Source: Flavobacterium arcticum (GTDB taxonomy: Bacteria; Bacteroidota; Bacteroidia; Flavobacteriales; Flavobacteriaceae). Taken from it: 64,000 nt of DNA. The number at the start of each line of letters is the position of its first letter. Position 1 is the stretch's first letter. The stretch covers positions 1,796,501 through 1,860,500 of the forward strand of contig NZ_CP031188.1 of assembly GCF_003344925.1 (NCBI RefSeq), in the 5' to 3' direction. The position numbers and the translations under genes are program-made. Under the pieces are notes generated by a model. The model worked only from the letters and a program-made list of their open reading frames with translations, did no database searches and had not been told where the DNA came from. Below, piece by piece: positions 24,510 to 33,331 of this stretch.

Positions 24510-25257
24510 ATGGGTGTTATTATACATACTGTTTTTACCTCTTGTAATCTTCTCTCAAGATGGAGGTGTATTAAATGGCAAGGTTGCGGTGGGCGAAAAC
24601 CCTATTAGTAATATATATGTTATTAACGCTACCACAGGAACAGAAACGCGAACAGGTGTTACTGGTAATTTTAGTATTACTGCCCAAGTAGGAGATAGGC
24701 TTGTTTTTTACAGCCCCAGTATTATAACACGCGAATTTATATTGAAAGAAGAGTCTTTTAAACAACAACCTTTTGTAGTAACGGTTACTTTACAGGCTTA
24801 TGAGCTTAATGAAGTAGTGCTTGATAAATATGGTGCTATTGATGAGGAGTCTTTGGGGCTTGTACCTAAAGGTCAGAAACAATATACTCCTGCCGAGCGT
24901 AGGCTTAAAACAGCGGGAGATTTTAAGCCGATTCATCTGCTTGGTATTTTGGGAGGCTCTTTACCATTAGATCCTATTATAAATGCAATAAATGGGCGTA
25001 CAAAAATGCTTAAAAAGGAATTGGAAACCGAACGTAAAGAGCAGGTGTTAGAAATGACAGATAACCTTTATGATGATGAAGTACAAATTACCGCAGAATA
25101 TAAAATACCAAAAGAGTATGTAAAAGGTTTTTTATATTACTGTGTTGAAAATGAGGATTTCTCAGGAGCGTTAAAAGCTAAGAATGATAAGCAAGTAAAA
25201 TTTTTAATGCATGTATTGGCAGAGAAGTATCTTGTGCAACTGACTAAAGAAGATTAA
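24502..25257 (+). CDS. Secreted CarboxypepD_reg-like protein, paralogue 2
   Basis: A 251-residue paralogue of the preceding gene, overlapping it by 8 nt and therefore translationally coupled. It has a signal peptide (1-18, ending VIFSQ), the same beta-sandwich (VLNGKVAV, GNFSITAQVGDRLVFYSP, QAYELNEVVL) and the same helical module (GRTKMLKKELETERKEQV). A ~10-residue insertion with Gly/Leu/Pro (HLLGILGGSLPLD) precedes that module. The duplication is old enough that much of the sequence differs. Periplasmic or surface location is inferred; partner and role are unknown. Confidence 0.78.
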   Translation: MNRWVLLYILFLPLVIFSQDGGVLNGKVAVGENPISNIYVINATTGTETRTGVTGNFSITAQVGDRLVFYSPSIITREFILKEESFKQQPFVVTVTLQAYELNEVVLDKYGAIDEESLGLVPKGQKQYTPAERRLKTAGDFKPIHLLGILGGSLPLDPIINAINGRTKMLKKELETERKEQVLEMTDNLYDDEVQITAEYKIPKEYVKGFLYYCVENEDFSGALKAKNDKQVKFLMHVLAEKYLVQLTKED

Positions 25258-25389
25258 AACGGTATTGTTTTCTTACTTTTAGTGGCTTTACAAGTAAAAA
25301 CTAAAAAGTTGTTTTTAGTGCTAAAATCATTCTAAATTTCATAAAAAGCGAATATTTAAAAATCGATATAATAAAAGTTTAACTTTTAT

Positions 25390-25397
25390 TACATTTG
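25390..25397 (+). promoter_or_regulatory. Promoter element abutting the DUF6702 gene start
   Basis: TACATTTG ends 4 nt before the ATG at 25402. Transcription would start at or next to the start codon, so the mRNA is probably leaderless. Confidence 0.5.
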
Positions 25398-25401
25398 GAA
25401 A

Positions 25402-25905
25402 ATGAAGCAGATTACAAGGTTCGTCTTCCTGATGTTTATATTATTTAGTCTTTCATCAGCGGATATACATAAATTTTACGTAGCTATATTTCAAATGGAT
25501 TATGTTCCTGAAAAGAACGTTATCCAAATGACTTCCCGTGTTTTTACAGATGATTTAGAGCTTGCTTTTGAAAAAAAGTACGACAAAAAGTTTTATCTCG
25601 GTACATCGCGTGAAATTCCTGAAGCTAAAAAATACCTCAAAATATATTTTGCCGAAAAGATAAAAGTAAAAGTTAACGGCGATTTACAGCCCATAAAATA
25701 TTTAGGTAAAGAAATTGAAGATGATGTTTTAGTATGTTACTATACTATACCAGTGCCTAGTGGTATACAAACATTAGATATAAAAAACACTACGCTGTTC
25801 GATATGTATGCAGAGCAGCAAAACATGATACACACTAACATAAACGATACTAAAAAAAGTCTTTTACTTACAGTTGAAGAACCTGAAGGCTTATTAGAAT
25901 ACTAA
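25402..25905 (+). CDS. DUF6702 family exported protein
   Basis: A 167-residue protein with a short signal peptide (about 1-20). It has the family-typical opening HKFYVAIFQMDYVPEK and the mid-segment VFTDDLELAFEKKY. The domain looks like an all-beta fold. Members are common in Bacteroidota and usually sit directly before an M1 metallopeptidase gene, exactly as here (the next gene begins 4 nt later). This suggests a partner or chaperone role for the peptidase, which is inference only. Confidence 0.78.
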   Translation: MKQITRFVFLMFILFSLSSADIHKFYVAIFQMDYVPEKNVIQMTSRVFTDDLELAFEKKYDKKFYLGTSREIPEAKKYLKIYFAEKIKVKVNGDLQPIKYLGKEIEDDVLVCYYTIPVPSGIQTLDIKNTTLFDMYAEQQNMIHTNINDTKKSLLLTVEEPEGLLEY

Positions 25906-25909
25906 ATTG

Positions 25910-28165
25910 ATGATGAGAAAAACTTTATACTTCCTGTCGCTATTGGCAGCAATACAGGTAACTGCACAAGAAACACCACGCGAACCAGGGCATACTGATA
26001 ATAACAAGTTTAGCCAAATGTACAGCCAAATGGCAACACCTAATATGTTTCGTACGGCATCGGGTGCACCAGGGCCAGCTTATTATCAGCAACAAGCCGA
26101 TTATAAAATAGATATAGAGCTTGATGATGAAAATACAAAGCTATACGGAAATGAGACAATTACATATCATAATAATGCTCCCGAAGCATTAGATTATTTA
26201 TGGGTACAGCTCGACCAAAACCGCAAAGCACCCGATTCTAAATCGCCACTTGCTAATAGTCAGGGTGTAGGTACAGCCTATAGTACGCAAAATTTTAGTC
26301 GTACCTATCTTGAAGAATCATTTGATGGAGGCTTTAAAATAGAGTATGTGAAAGATGCTAATGGTAAACCAATGAGTTATATCATCAATCAAACCATGAT
26401 GCGTATTGATTTACCCGCACCATTACAGTCGGGCGAAAAAATATCATTTTCTATAAAGTGGTGGTATAACATAAATAACTACTTTGTTGTAGGTGGGCGT
26501 TCGGGTTACGAACGTTTTGAAGAAGAAAATAATAACTTGTATGTTATAGCACAGTTTTACCCTCGTATGGCTGTATATAATGACGTAGAAGGTTGGCAGA
26601 ATATGCAGTTTTGGGGTGGGGGTGAATTTGCATTGCCATTCGGAAATTTTGATGTAAATATTACTGTTCCTGCCGATCATATTATGGAGGCTACGGGATT
26701 ATTAACAAATCGTGAAGAGGTGTTTACTGCTGCGCAATTAAAACGATATGAGCAAGCTACTAAAAGTTTTGATAAGCCTGTTGTAGTAGTTACGCAAGAG
26801 GAGGCTATAGAAGCAGAAAAAACGCACAGCACCAAAAAGAAAACATGGAAGTTTAAAGCAGAAAATGTTCGCGATTTTGGCTTTTCTACTTCAAGAAAAT
26901 TTATATATGATGCTATGGCAGTACAACTTTCGGGTAAAACGGCAATGGCAATATCGATATACCCAAAAGAGAGTAACCCGTTGTGGGGCGAAAACTCTAC
27001 AAGAGTAGTAGCACATACACTAAAAACGTATTCTAAATACACTTTTGATTATCCTTATCCTAAAGCTGTTTCGGTATCTGCCGAGTCACAAGGTATGGAG
27101 TACCCTATGATATGCTGGAACTATGGTCGTCCTGATAAAGATGGTTTTACAAGCGAGCAGCTAAAGTATGGTATGATGAGTGTTATTATTCACGAAGTAG
27201 GGCATAACTTTTTCCCGATGATTGTTAACTCTGATGAGCGTCAATGGACATGGATGGATGAGGGACTTAATACTTTTTTACAATATTTAACAGAGCAAGA
27301 GTTTCAAAAAAACTACCCTTCGCGTCGTGGTCCTGCTGCTAAGATAGTGCCTTATATGAGTGGCGATCAAAATTTCTTAGAGCCGATAATGACCAACTCT
27401 GAGGCAATACACCAGTTTGGGTCTAATGCTTATGCCAAGCCAGCTACAGGACTTAATATTCTTAGAGAAACAATAATGGGCGAGGAGTTGTTTGACTATG
27501 CTTTTAAAACCTATGCAAATAGATGGAAGTTTAAACACCCAACTCCCGAGGATTTTTTCAGGACAATGGAAGATGCTTCGGCAGTAGATTTAGATTGGTT
27601 TTGGCGTGGATGGTTTTATAGTACTGACTATGTAGATATAGGTATAGCTGATGTAAAGCAATACTATGTATCAGATAAAAAACCAAATAGCGATAAGAAA
27701 AAGACAGGTAAAAGAAGCCGATTTGATAGGTCTAATGCTGATACAAAATATGTATATATGATTCCTGAAGGTGATGATGTAAGTAAGAAACTTAAAAAGC
27801 CTTTTACTGTTGAGAATGTTAAAGATCTTGAAGAGTATGTAGAAGAAAAGTTTACACCTGCCGAAAGAGCAAGACTAAAGTCGCCAAAGTATTTTTATGA
27901 GGTAACGTTTAATAAGCCAGGCGGAATGTTTATGCCGATATTGGTAGAGCTTCAGTTTGAAGATGGTACAACTGAGTCTTATCATTTTCCTGCACAAATA
28001 TGGAGGAAAAACAATCAAACAGCTTCACGTGTGTTTGCAACCGAAAAACCGATAAAGAAAATAACAGTTGACCCTGAGCTAAAAACAGCCGATATTGATA
28101 TAAATAATAATGTATGGCCTGCTCAAGCAGTACAATCTAAATTTGACCAGTTTGGGGATAATTAG
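25910..28165 (+). CDS. M1 family metallopeptidase (aminopeptidase N-like)
   Basis: A 752-residue exported zinc peptidase. I place the start at the first ATG of an ATG-ATG pair (25910); the in-frame TTG just before it is less likely. The signal peptide covers about 1-20. The zinc site is His428, Glu429 and His432 in HEVGHNFF, with Glu451 in WMDEGLNTF, the exact HExxH-x18-E spacing of gluzincins. The N-terminal beta domain (about 55-320) includes the family stretch YYQQQADYKIDIELDDEN. The GAMEN-type exopeptidase motif is represented by SQGMEYPM. It likely degrades peptides in the periplasm or at the surface. It is paired with the DUF6702 gene upstream. Confidence 0.92.
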   Translation: MMRKTLYFLSLLAAIQVTAQETPREPGHTDNNKFSQMYSQMATPNMFRTASGAPGPAYYQQQADYKIDIELDDENTKLYGNETITYHNNAPEALDYLWVQLDQNRKAPDSKSPLANSQGVGTAYSTQNFSRTYLEESFDGGFKIEYVKDANGKPMSYIINQTMMRIDLPAPLQSGEKISFSIKWWYNINNYFVVGGRSGYERFEEENNNLYVIAQFYPRMAVYNDVEGWQNMQFWGGGEFALPFGNFDVNITVPADHIMEATGLLTNREEVFTAAQLKRYEQATKSFDKPVVVVTQEEAIEAEKTHSTKKKTWKFKAENVRDFGFSTSRKFIYDAMAVQLSGKTAMAISIYPKESNPLWGENSTRVVAHTLKTYSKYTFDYPYPKAVSVSAESQGMEYPMICWNYGRPDKDGFTSEQLKYGMMSVIIHEVGHNFFPMIVNSDERQWTWMDEGLNTFLQYLTEQEFQKNYPSRRGPAAKIVPYMSGDQNFLEPIMTNSEAIHQFGSNAYAKPATGLNILRETIMGEELFDYAFKTYANRWKFKHPTPEDFFRTMEDASAVDLDWFWRGWFYSTDYVDIGIADVKQYYVSDKKPNSDKKKTGKRSRFDRSNADTKYVYMIPEGDDVSKKLKKPFTVENVKDLEEYVEEKFTPAERARLKSPKYFYEVTFNKPGGMFMPILVELQFEDGTTESYHFPAQIWRKNNQTASRVFATEKPIKKITVDPELKTADIDINNNVWPAQAVQSKFDQFGDN

Positions 28166-28240
28166 CCTGTTTATAGTTAAATAAAATTAAAATACAGGTA
28201 AAACATAAGTATTAGGGCAGTAAAACATCGTAAATATATT

Positions 28241-28248
28241 TACATTTG
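28241..28248 (+). promoter_or_regulatory. tatA promoter -7 element
   Basis: TACATTTG matches TAnnTTTG, 18 nt before the tatA ATG at 28267. Confidence 0.5.
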
Positions 28249-28266
28249 TATTAAAATTTTTAAGTT

Positions 28267-28560
28267 ATGTTTGGAATAGGAGGAGGAGAACTTTTCTTCG
28301 TAATACTTGTAGTACTAATGCTTTTCGGTTCTGATAAAGTGCCCGAGATGGCGCGTACATTAGGTAAAGGAATGCAACAGCTTAAAAATGCAACAAATGA
28401 TATAAAAAGCGAAATACATAAAAGTGCCGATGTACAGGATATTAAAAAAACCTTTAACGATATTGGTACGGATGATATCTCTAAAGAAATGACCGATGAG
28501 GTTAATAAAATAAAAGAAGATATCGAAGATATATCTGGACCTATAAAAAGAATGAGATAA
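28267..28560 (+). CDS. tatA: Sec-independent translocase protein TatA/TatB
   Basis: A 97-residue protein with the standard TatA layout: a short N-terminal membrane helix (about 7-21, ELFFVILVVLMLFG), the FGSDKVPEMART hinge, an amphipathic helix (GKGMQQLKNATNDIKSEI) and a charged tail. It supplies the pore-forming component for twin-arginine export of folded proteins. No tatC is adjacent in this window. TatA and TatB cannot be separated by sequence here; Bacteroidota usually have a single TatA/E-type protein. It overlaps the PAP2 gene by one base. Confidence 0.88.
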   Translation: MFGIGGGELFFVILVVLMLFGSDKVPEMARTLGKGMQQLKNATNDIKSEIHKSADVQDIKKTFNDIGTDDISKEMTDEVNKIKEDIEDISGPIKRMR

Positions 28561-29141
28561 TGCTAGATTGGCTACTGCAATTTGATAGTGATGTACTGGT
28601 TTACTTAAATAGTCTTGGTTCAGAAAGTTGGGATGGTTTATGGTTATTTCTTACCAAACAGTTTAACTGGATTCCTTTATTCCTTGTTATTTTTTACCTT
28701 GTTTTTAAAAATTTAGGTTGGCGTCATGCTATACTTGCTATTGTAATGATAGCATTATTAATAACGATAACTGATCAAACTACTAATTTAGCTAAAAATT
28801 ATTTTCAGCGATTTAGACCATGCAATGCTCCAGATATTAAAGATATAATAAGAATTGTAAAACATAGAAGCTCATTTAGTTTCTTTTCTGGGCACGCTTC
28901 TAACTCTATGGCATCAGCATTTTTCCTATATAAAGTACTGAAGCCTTATTTTAAGTCTAAGTGGTTATACATTATATTCTTATGGCCTTTAGTATTTGCT
29001 TATAGCCGTATTTATCTGGGTTTACATTACCCTCTAGATATTTTATCAGGTTTTGCTTGGGGTATCTTTACTGCTTCTTTGGTATTAGTGCTTTACCGCT
29101 ATTTAAGAGGCAAGTTCTTTACGCAAGCAAAACAGGGTTAA
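28560..29141 (+). CDS. PAP2-family membrane phosphatase
   Basis: A 193-residue integral membrane protein with about five to six hydrophobic helices. The phosphatase signature is present: KNYFQRFRPC (motif 1, K-x6-RP), SFFSGHAS (motif 2, catalytic His) and SRIYLGLHYPLDILSG (motif 3, R-x5-H-x3-D). Relatives dephosphorylate undecaprenyl pyrophosphate, phosphatidic acid or lipid A, so a role in recycling the peptidoglycan carrier is plausible. Its start overlaps tatA by one base, and its stop overlaps the convergent O-methyltransferase gene by 4 bp. Confidence 0.9.
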   Translation: MLDWLLQFDSDVLVYLNSLGSESWDGLWLFLTKQFNWIPLFLVIFYLVFKNLGWRHAILAIVMIALLITITDQTTNLAKNYFQRFRPCNAPDIKDIIRIVKHRSSFSFFSGHASNSMASAFFLYKVLKPYFKSKWLYIIFLWPLVFAYSRIYLGLHYPLDILSGFAWGIFTASLVLVLYRYLRGKFFTQAKQG

Positions 29142-29779
29142 ATAACCCTGCTCACGGTAAGTCCATCTCTAATAGGTAGTAATACAGTTTCTACCCTTGG
29201 GTCATCTTTCAGTAGTTTGTTATATTCTATTAAAACCGCTGTACTAGTATCTTTTGGTTTTGCAGGCTCAAGAACTTTACCACTCCACAAAACGTTATCA
29301 CTTAATATAATACCGCCTTTGTTCATAAAGGGTACAATTAAATGAAAATAGTTGATGTAGTTTTCTTTATCGGCATCTATAAAAACCAAATCAAATTTTT
29401 TATCAAGTTTAGGGATGATTTCTAAGGCATTGCCTAGATGTTGTTTTATCTGCTCGTTCCATGGTGAACGGTCAAAATACTTCTTCTGAAAATCGTATAA
29501 CTCCTCGTTAATATCAATAGTGTCAATAGTACCATCTGTAGCAAGACCTTCTGCAAGGCATAGAGTGGCATAGCCAGTATAAGTGCCTATCTCTAGAATG
29601 TTTTTCGGGTTTATTAGTTTAGACAACATACTAAGTACCCTACCCTGAAAATGTCCGCTAAGCATTCGGGGTTGTAATATTTTTTGGTGTGTTTCACGAT
29701 TAAGCTGTACTAAAAGCTCAGGTTCGTTTTGGCTATGTTCTGCCGAATAATTTTCTAAATCATCTGAAATAAAGTGCAT
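29138..29779 (-). CDS. O-methyltransferase (class I, COMT-like)
   Basis: A 213-residue SAM-dependent O-methyltransferase of the catechol/caffeoyl-CoA type. Motif I is ILEIGTYTGYATLCLAEGL. The metal-binding region follows as VFIDADKENYINYF and GGIILSDNVLWSGKV (Asp and Asn ligands for a divalent cation). The substrate is unknown. It is convergent with the PAP2 gene, the coding ends sharing 4 bp, and no terminator separates them. Confidence 0.88.
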   Translation of the reverse strand: MHFISDDLENYSAEHSQNEPELLVQLNRETHQKILQPRMLSGHFQGRVLSMLSKLINPKNILEIGTYTGYATLCLAEGLATDGTIDTIDINEELYDFQKKYFDRSPWNEQIKQHLGNALEIIPKLDKKFDLVFIDADKENYINYFHLIVPFMNKGGIILSDNVLWSGKVLEPAKPKDTSTAVLIEYNKLLKDDPRVETVLLPIRDGLTVSRVI

Positions 29780-29906
29780 ATTTTTAATATTTTAGGTAAA
29801 AATAATAATTAAGGCAATAATTACATTAATTTAATGTTAGAACCTGTATTCTTTATAAAAATATTAAATTTACGTTTTTATATTTACCCCTTTATAAATT
29901 ATTATT

Positions 29907-32159
29907 ATGAAATTTAAAATTACGCTATACTTTTTACTAATAGCAGTTTTAGCTCAAGCACAGGTTACTAATGAAGGTAAGCCAATGAGTTGGAAATTAC
30001 GAAATATGGAGCAAGTAGCGCCAATAAACATGCCCGATTTTGACCTGAAAGCATTGCAGGAAGAAGATAAAGCTAATGAAAACAGGAAAGATATACCTTG
30101 GAGGTTTGGTCATGAATTTATTGTAGATTATAATCTTGAAAATAGTGGTAACTGGTATACCCTAGAAGATGGTAGTAGAATATGGAGAATACGTTTTTAC
30201 TCTAAAGGAGCAAAAACTATGAACTTTTTATTTAGTGATTTTTATATGCCCGATGGTGCTAATCTTTACCTATATAGTAATGATCATAAAAATTTACTTG
30301 GAGCATACGATGCTCGCCAAAATAACGAACAACGTGTACTAGGTACTTGGCTTGTAGAGGGCGAAGATATGTGGCTAGAGTATTATGAGCCTGCTGCTGT
30401 TGCAGGGCAAGGTAAACTAGAAATATTTAAATTAATACACGGTTACCGTACAGGTGAGAGCTATGCAAAATCGACACAAGATCTTAATGATTCAGGAGCC
30501 TGTAATTATGATGTAGATTGTGTTATTAATGATATACAAGACCTTAAAGAGATAAACAAGAAAGCTGTGGCAATGATAGTTGTGGGCGGTTCGGGGTTTT
30601 GTTCGGGAGCTTTGGTTAATAATACCAATAACGATGGTACACCTTATTTTTTAACTGCAAATCACTGTTATTCTAACCCTGCACAATGGGCATTCCGTTT
30701 CAACTGGATAAGCCCTGTTCCTGTGTGTGCAAGTAATACTAATAGTACTAATAGTACTTCATACCTTCAAACGGCAAGTGGAGCAACTCTAAAGGCAAGA
30801 CGTGCAGCGTCTGATTTTTGTCTTGTTGAAATTACAGCAAATTTACCAAGTGAATGGGATCTTACATGGGCAGGATGGGACAGGAGTGATGTAGCTCCTG
30901 CTTCTACTTTCGGGATACACCACCCCTCAGGAGATATTATGAAGACATGTAGAGATTATGATGCTCCTACATTAACTAATGCTGGAGGAGAGTATATGTG
31001 GCAAATTAATGATTGGGATTTAGGTGTAACCGAAGGAGGGTCATCTGGATCGCCTTTATTTGATAATAATGGTAGGGTTATAGGACAACTATATGCTGGT
31101 ACTGCTGCTTGTAGTGGTACTACAGATAATGGGGGACAGGATATTTATGGTAGGTTTGGTATTTCATGGAATCAAGGTTCAACATCATCACAACGACTTA
31201 AAGAGTGGCTCGATCCAGGTAATACAAATGCAGTAACGTTAGATTACTATCCGCAAGGAATAATTTATAATACAGATGCAAAAGTAGCTATTGAAAACCT
31301 TGGCGACAATATTTGTAATACTGTTATAACACCAATAGTAAAAATAACTAACTCGGGTACTAATCAACTTAATACAGTACAAGTAACTTATCAGTTAAAC
31401 GATGGCGAACCTATACTATATAACTGGAGTGGTTCTCTTAGTACAGGGCAAAGTGATAATGTAGAGCTACCCGAAATAATAACAGTAAATGGCGAAAATA
31501 CTTTTACAGTTACATTAAGCGAGCCTAATGGCATAACAGATGAAAATACTGAAAATGACGTTGCTACTGAAATATTTGATGTAAACATATATGCACTAGC
31601 TGATGTAGATTTTACATTACAAACAGATAATTATGGTTATGAGACTTCTTGGCAGCTTACTAATGAAAGTGGAACTGTTTTGTATAGTGGTACAAACCTT
31701 AACTCGAATCAATTATTTAACCAAACTTTTAACCTTACAGGAGGGTGCTATACGTTTACAATAAACGATACTTTTGGCGATGGTATATGTTGTTCTAATG
31801 GTAATGGTAGCTATTCACTTGCTACAGGAGGCAATACTATAGTACAAGGAGGTAGTTTTGATGAGACTGAATCGGTAACTTTTAGTCTAGACCCTAACCT
31901 TGCTGTAACTCAACCTATATTTAAAAACACATTTAAAGTATATCCTAACCCTTCTTCGGGTATCTTTAATATACTTGTAGAGGATACCTCTGTTATAAAT
32001 TACCAGTTATATAATATGCTTGGTCAGGTAGTAGCTGGTGGTACATTTGCCACAGGCGAAAGCAAGCTTGATATAGCATCGGCTGCCGATGGTATTTATA
32101 TGCTACAAGTTACAGATGCTACGGGTAAAGCGGCTAATTTTAAACTGGTTAAAGAGTAA
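29907..32159 (+). CDS. Secreted trypsin-like serine protease with T9SS sorting domain
   Basis: A 750-residue protein exported by the type IX system. It has a signal peptide (1-18, ending AQA) and a pro-region with a beta domain (about 25-195). The S1-type catalytic domain (about 200-430) has His253 (TANHC), Asp303 (ASDF) and Ser380 (GGSSGSP); the triad order and Cys pattern resemble lysyl endopeptidases. A CARDB-like beta domain follows (about 445-560). A domain with the GDGICCSNGNGSY signature covers about 570-665. A type A sorting CTD (674-750: VYPNPSSG, YNMLGQ, GIYMLQV, FKLVKE) completes it. Cleavage after lysine is possible but unproven. It is monocistronic. Confidence 0.92.
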   Translation: MKFKITLYFLLIAVLAQAQVTNEGKPMSWKLRNMEQVAPINMPDFDLKALQEEDKANENRKDIPWRFGHEFIVDYNLENSGNWYTLEDGSRIWRIRFYSKGAKTMNFLFSDFYMPDGANLYLYSNDHKNLLGAYDARQNNEQRVLGTWLVEGEDMWLEYYEPAAVAGQGKLEIFKLIHGYRTGESYAKSTQDLNDSGACNYDVDCVINDIQDLKEINKKAVAMIVVGGSGFCSGALVNNTNNDGTPYFLTANHCYSNPAQWAFRFNWISPVPVCASNTNSTNSTSYLQTASGATLKARRAASDFCLVEITANLPSEWDLTWAGWDRSDVAPASTFGIHHPSGDIMKTCRDYDAPTLTNAGGEYMWQINDWDLGVTEGGSSGSPLFDNNGRVIGQLYAGTAACSGTTDNGGQDIYGRFGISWNQGSTSSQRLKEWLDPGNTNAVTLDYYPQGIIYNTDAKVAIENLGDNICNTVITPIVKITNSGTNQLNTVQVTYQLNDGEPILYNWSGSLSTGQSDNVELPEIITVNGENTFTVTLSEPNGITDENTENDVATEIFDVNIYALADVDFTLQTDNYGYETSWQLTNESGTVLYSGTNLNSNQLFNQTFNLTGGCYTFTINDTFGDGICCSNGNGSYSLATGGNTIVQGGSFDETESVTFSLDPNLAVTQPIFKNTFKVYPNPSSGIFNILVEDTSVINYQLYNMLGQVVAGGTFATGESKLDIASAADGIYMLQVTDATGKAANFKLVKE

Positions 32160-32193
32160 AAATAAGCTCAACGTTTAATTAGTAAATAGTTAC

Positions 32194-32201
32194 TACCTTT
32201 G
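32194..32201 (+). promoter_or_regulatory. rlmN promoter element abutting the start codon
   Basis: TACCTTTG ends 4 nt before the rlmN ATG at 32206, implying a leaderless or near-leaderless transcript. Confidence 0.5.
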
Positions 32202-32205
32202 CGCC

Positions 32206-33261
32206 ATGCAAACGGAGAAGAAAGATATTAGAGCACTAACAAAAGAACAATTACGCGATTTTTTTGTTGCTCAAGGTGATAAAGCCTTTAGAGGTAATCA
32301 GGTTTACGAGTGGCTTTGGAACAAAGGGGCGCATAGCTTTACAGATATGACCAATGTATCCAAAGCCACCCGCAAACTACTAGAAGATAACTTTGTTATT
32401 AACCACATACGGGTAGACCAGATGCAGAAGAGTAGCGATGGTACTGTGAAAAATGCAGTACGATTGCACGATGGGCTTGTTGTAGAGTCGGTATTAATAC
32501 CCACTAAAACAAGAACAACAGCCTGTGTATCTAGCCAAGTAGGTTGTAGCCTTGATTGCAACTTTTGTGCTACTGCACGCCTTAAAAGAATGCGGAATCT
32601 TAACCCTGATGAGATTTACGATCAAGTTGTAGCTATAGATAACGAAAGTCGCTTATATCACGACAGACCATTATCTAACATTGTTTTTATGGGTATGGGC
32701 GAACCGCTTATGAATTATAACAATGTTGTTAAAGCTATTGATATGATAACCTCGCCCGAAGGTTTAGGGATGTCGCCAAAGCGTATTACCGTTTCTACAT
32801 CGGGAGTGCCAAAAATGATAAAGAAGCTAGCAGATGACGAAGTACGGTTTAAATTAGCCGTTTCATTACACTCAGGTATAGATGAGGTGCGATCGCGCAT
32901 TATGCCTTTTAGCGAAAAATTCCCTTTAAAAGATTTAAAAGAATCTTTAGAGTATTGGTATAGTAAGACTAAAAGTCGTGTAACTTATGAATATGTAGTG
33001 TGGAAAGATATTAATGATAGAAAAGAAGATATTGATGCACTGGTAAAGTTTTGTAAGTATGTGCCTTGTAAAGTTAACCTTATAGAATATAACCCTATTG
33101 ATGATGGCGAATTTCAGCAGGCTGATACCCAGGCAATAGATAATTATATAAAAGCATTAGAACGAAATGATATTGTAGTAAAGGTGCGTCGTAGTCGTGG
33201 TAAAGATATAGATGCCGCTTGTGGGCAACTTGCTAATAAAAATGAAGGTACTGTTTCTTAA
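32206..33261 (+). CDS. rlmN: 23S rRNA (adenine2503-C2)-methyltransferase RlmN
   Basis: A 351-residue radical SAM enzyme. The 4Fe-4S motif CxxxCxxC is present in GCSLDCNFCATARL. The preceding TACVSSQVGC and the C-terminal Cys in DAACGQL match the second catalytic cysteine system (resolving and methyl-carrying cysteines). It methylates C2 of A2503 in 23S rRNA and of A37 in some tRNAs. Distinguishing it from Cfr relies on length and the neighbourhood motif NLIEYNPI; RlmN is the better fit. It has its own start-proximal promoter, and a 12-bp hairpin terminator follows the stop. Confidence 0.95.
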   Translation: MQTEKKDIRALTKEQLRDFFVAQGDKAFRGNQVYEWLWNKGAHSFTDMTNVSKATRKLLEDNFVINHIRVDQMQKSSDGTVKNAVRLHDGLVVESVLIPTKTRTTACVSSQVGCSLDCNFCATARLKRMRNLNPDEIYDQVVAIDNESRLYHDRPLSNIVFMGMGEPLMNYNNVVKAIDMITSPEGLGMSPKRITVSTSGVPKMIKKLADDEVRFKLAVSLHSGIDEVRSRIMPFSEKFPLKDLKESLEYWYSKTKSRVTYEYVVWKDINDRKEDIDALVKFCKYVPCKVNLIEYNPIDDGEFQQADTQAIDNYIKALERNDIVVKVRRSRGKDIDAACGQLANKNEGTVS

Positions 33262-33285
33262 TATTTAATGGTTATTTTAGAAAAT

Positions 33286-33312
33286 AAAAAAGCGGCTTTA
33301 AGCCGCTTTTTT
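33286..33312. terminator. Bidirectional terminator
   Basis: A 12-bp stem AAAAAAGCGGCT / AGCCGCTTTTTT (33286-33297 with 33301-33312) with loop TTA and T/A tracts on both sides. It separates rlmN from the convergent protease gene. Confidence 0.88.
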
Positions 33313-33331
33313 ATACTTATTTTTTAAAATC

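Noticed and set aside
30730..30762. Short AATAGTACT-type tandem repeat in the secreted protease gene
   Set aside because: It encodes a Thr-Asn-Ser linker in frame and is only about 30 nt long; it is not a CRISPR array or a mobile-element end.
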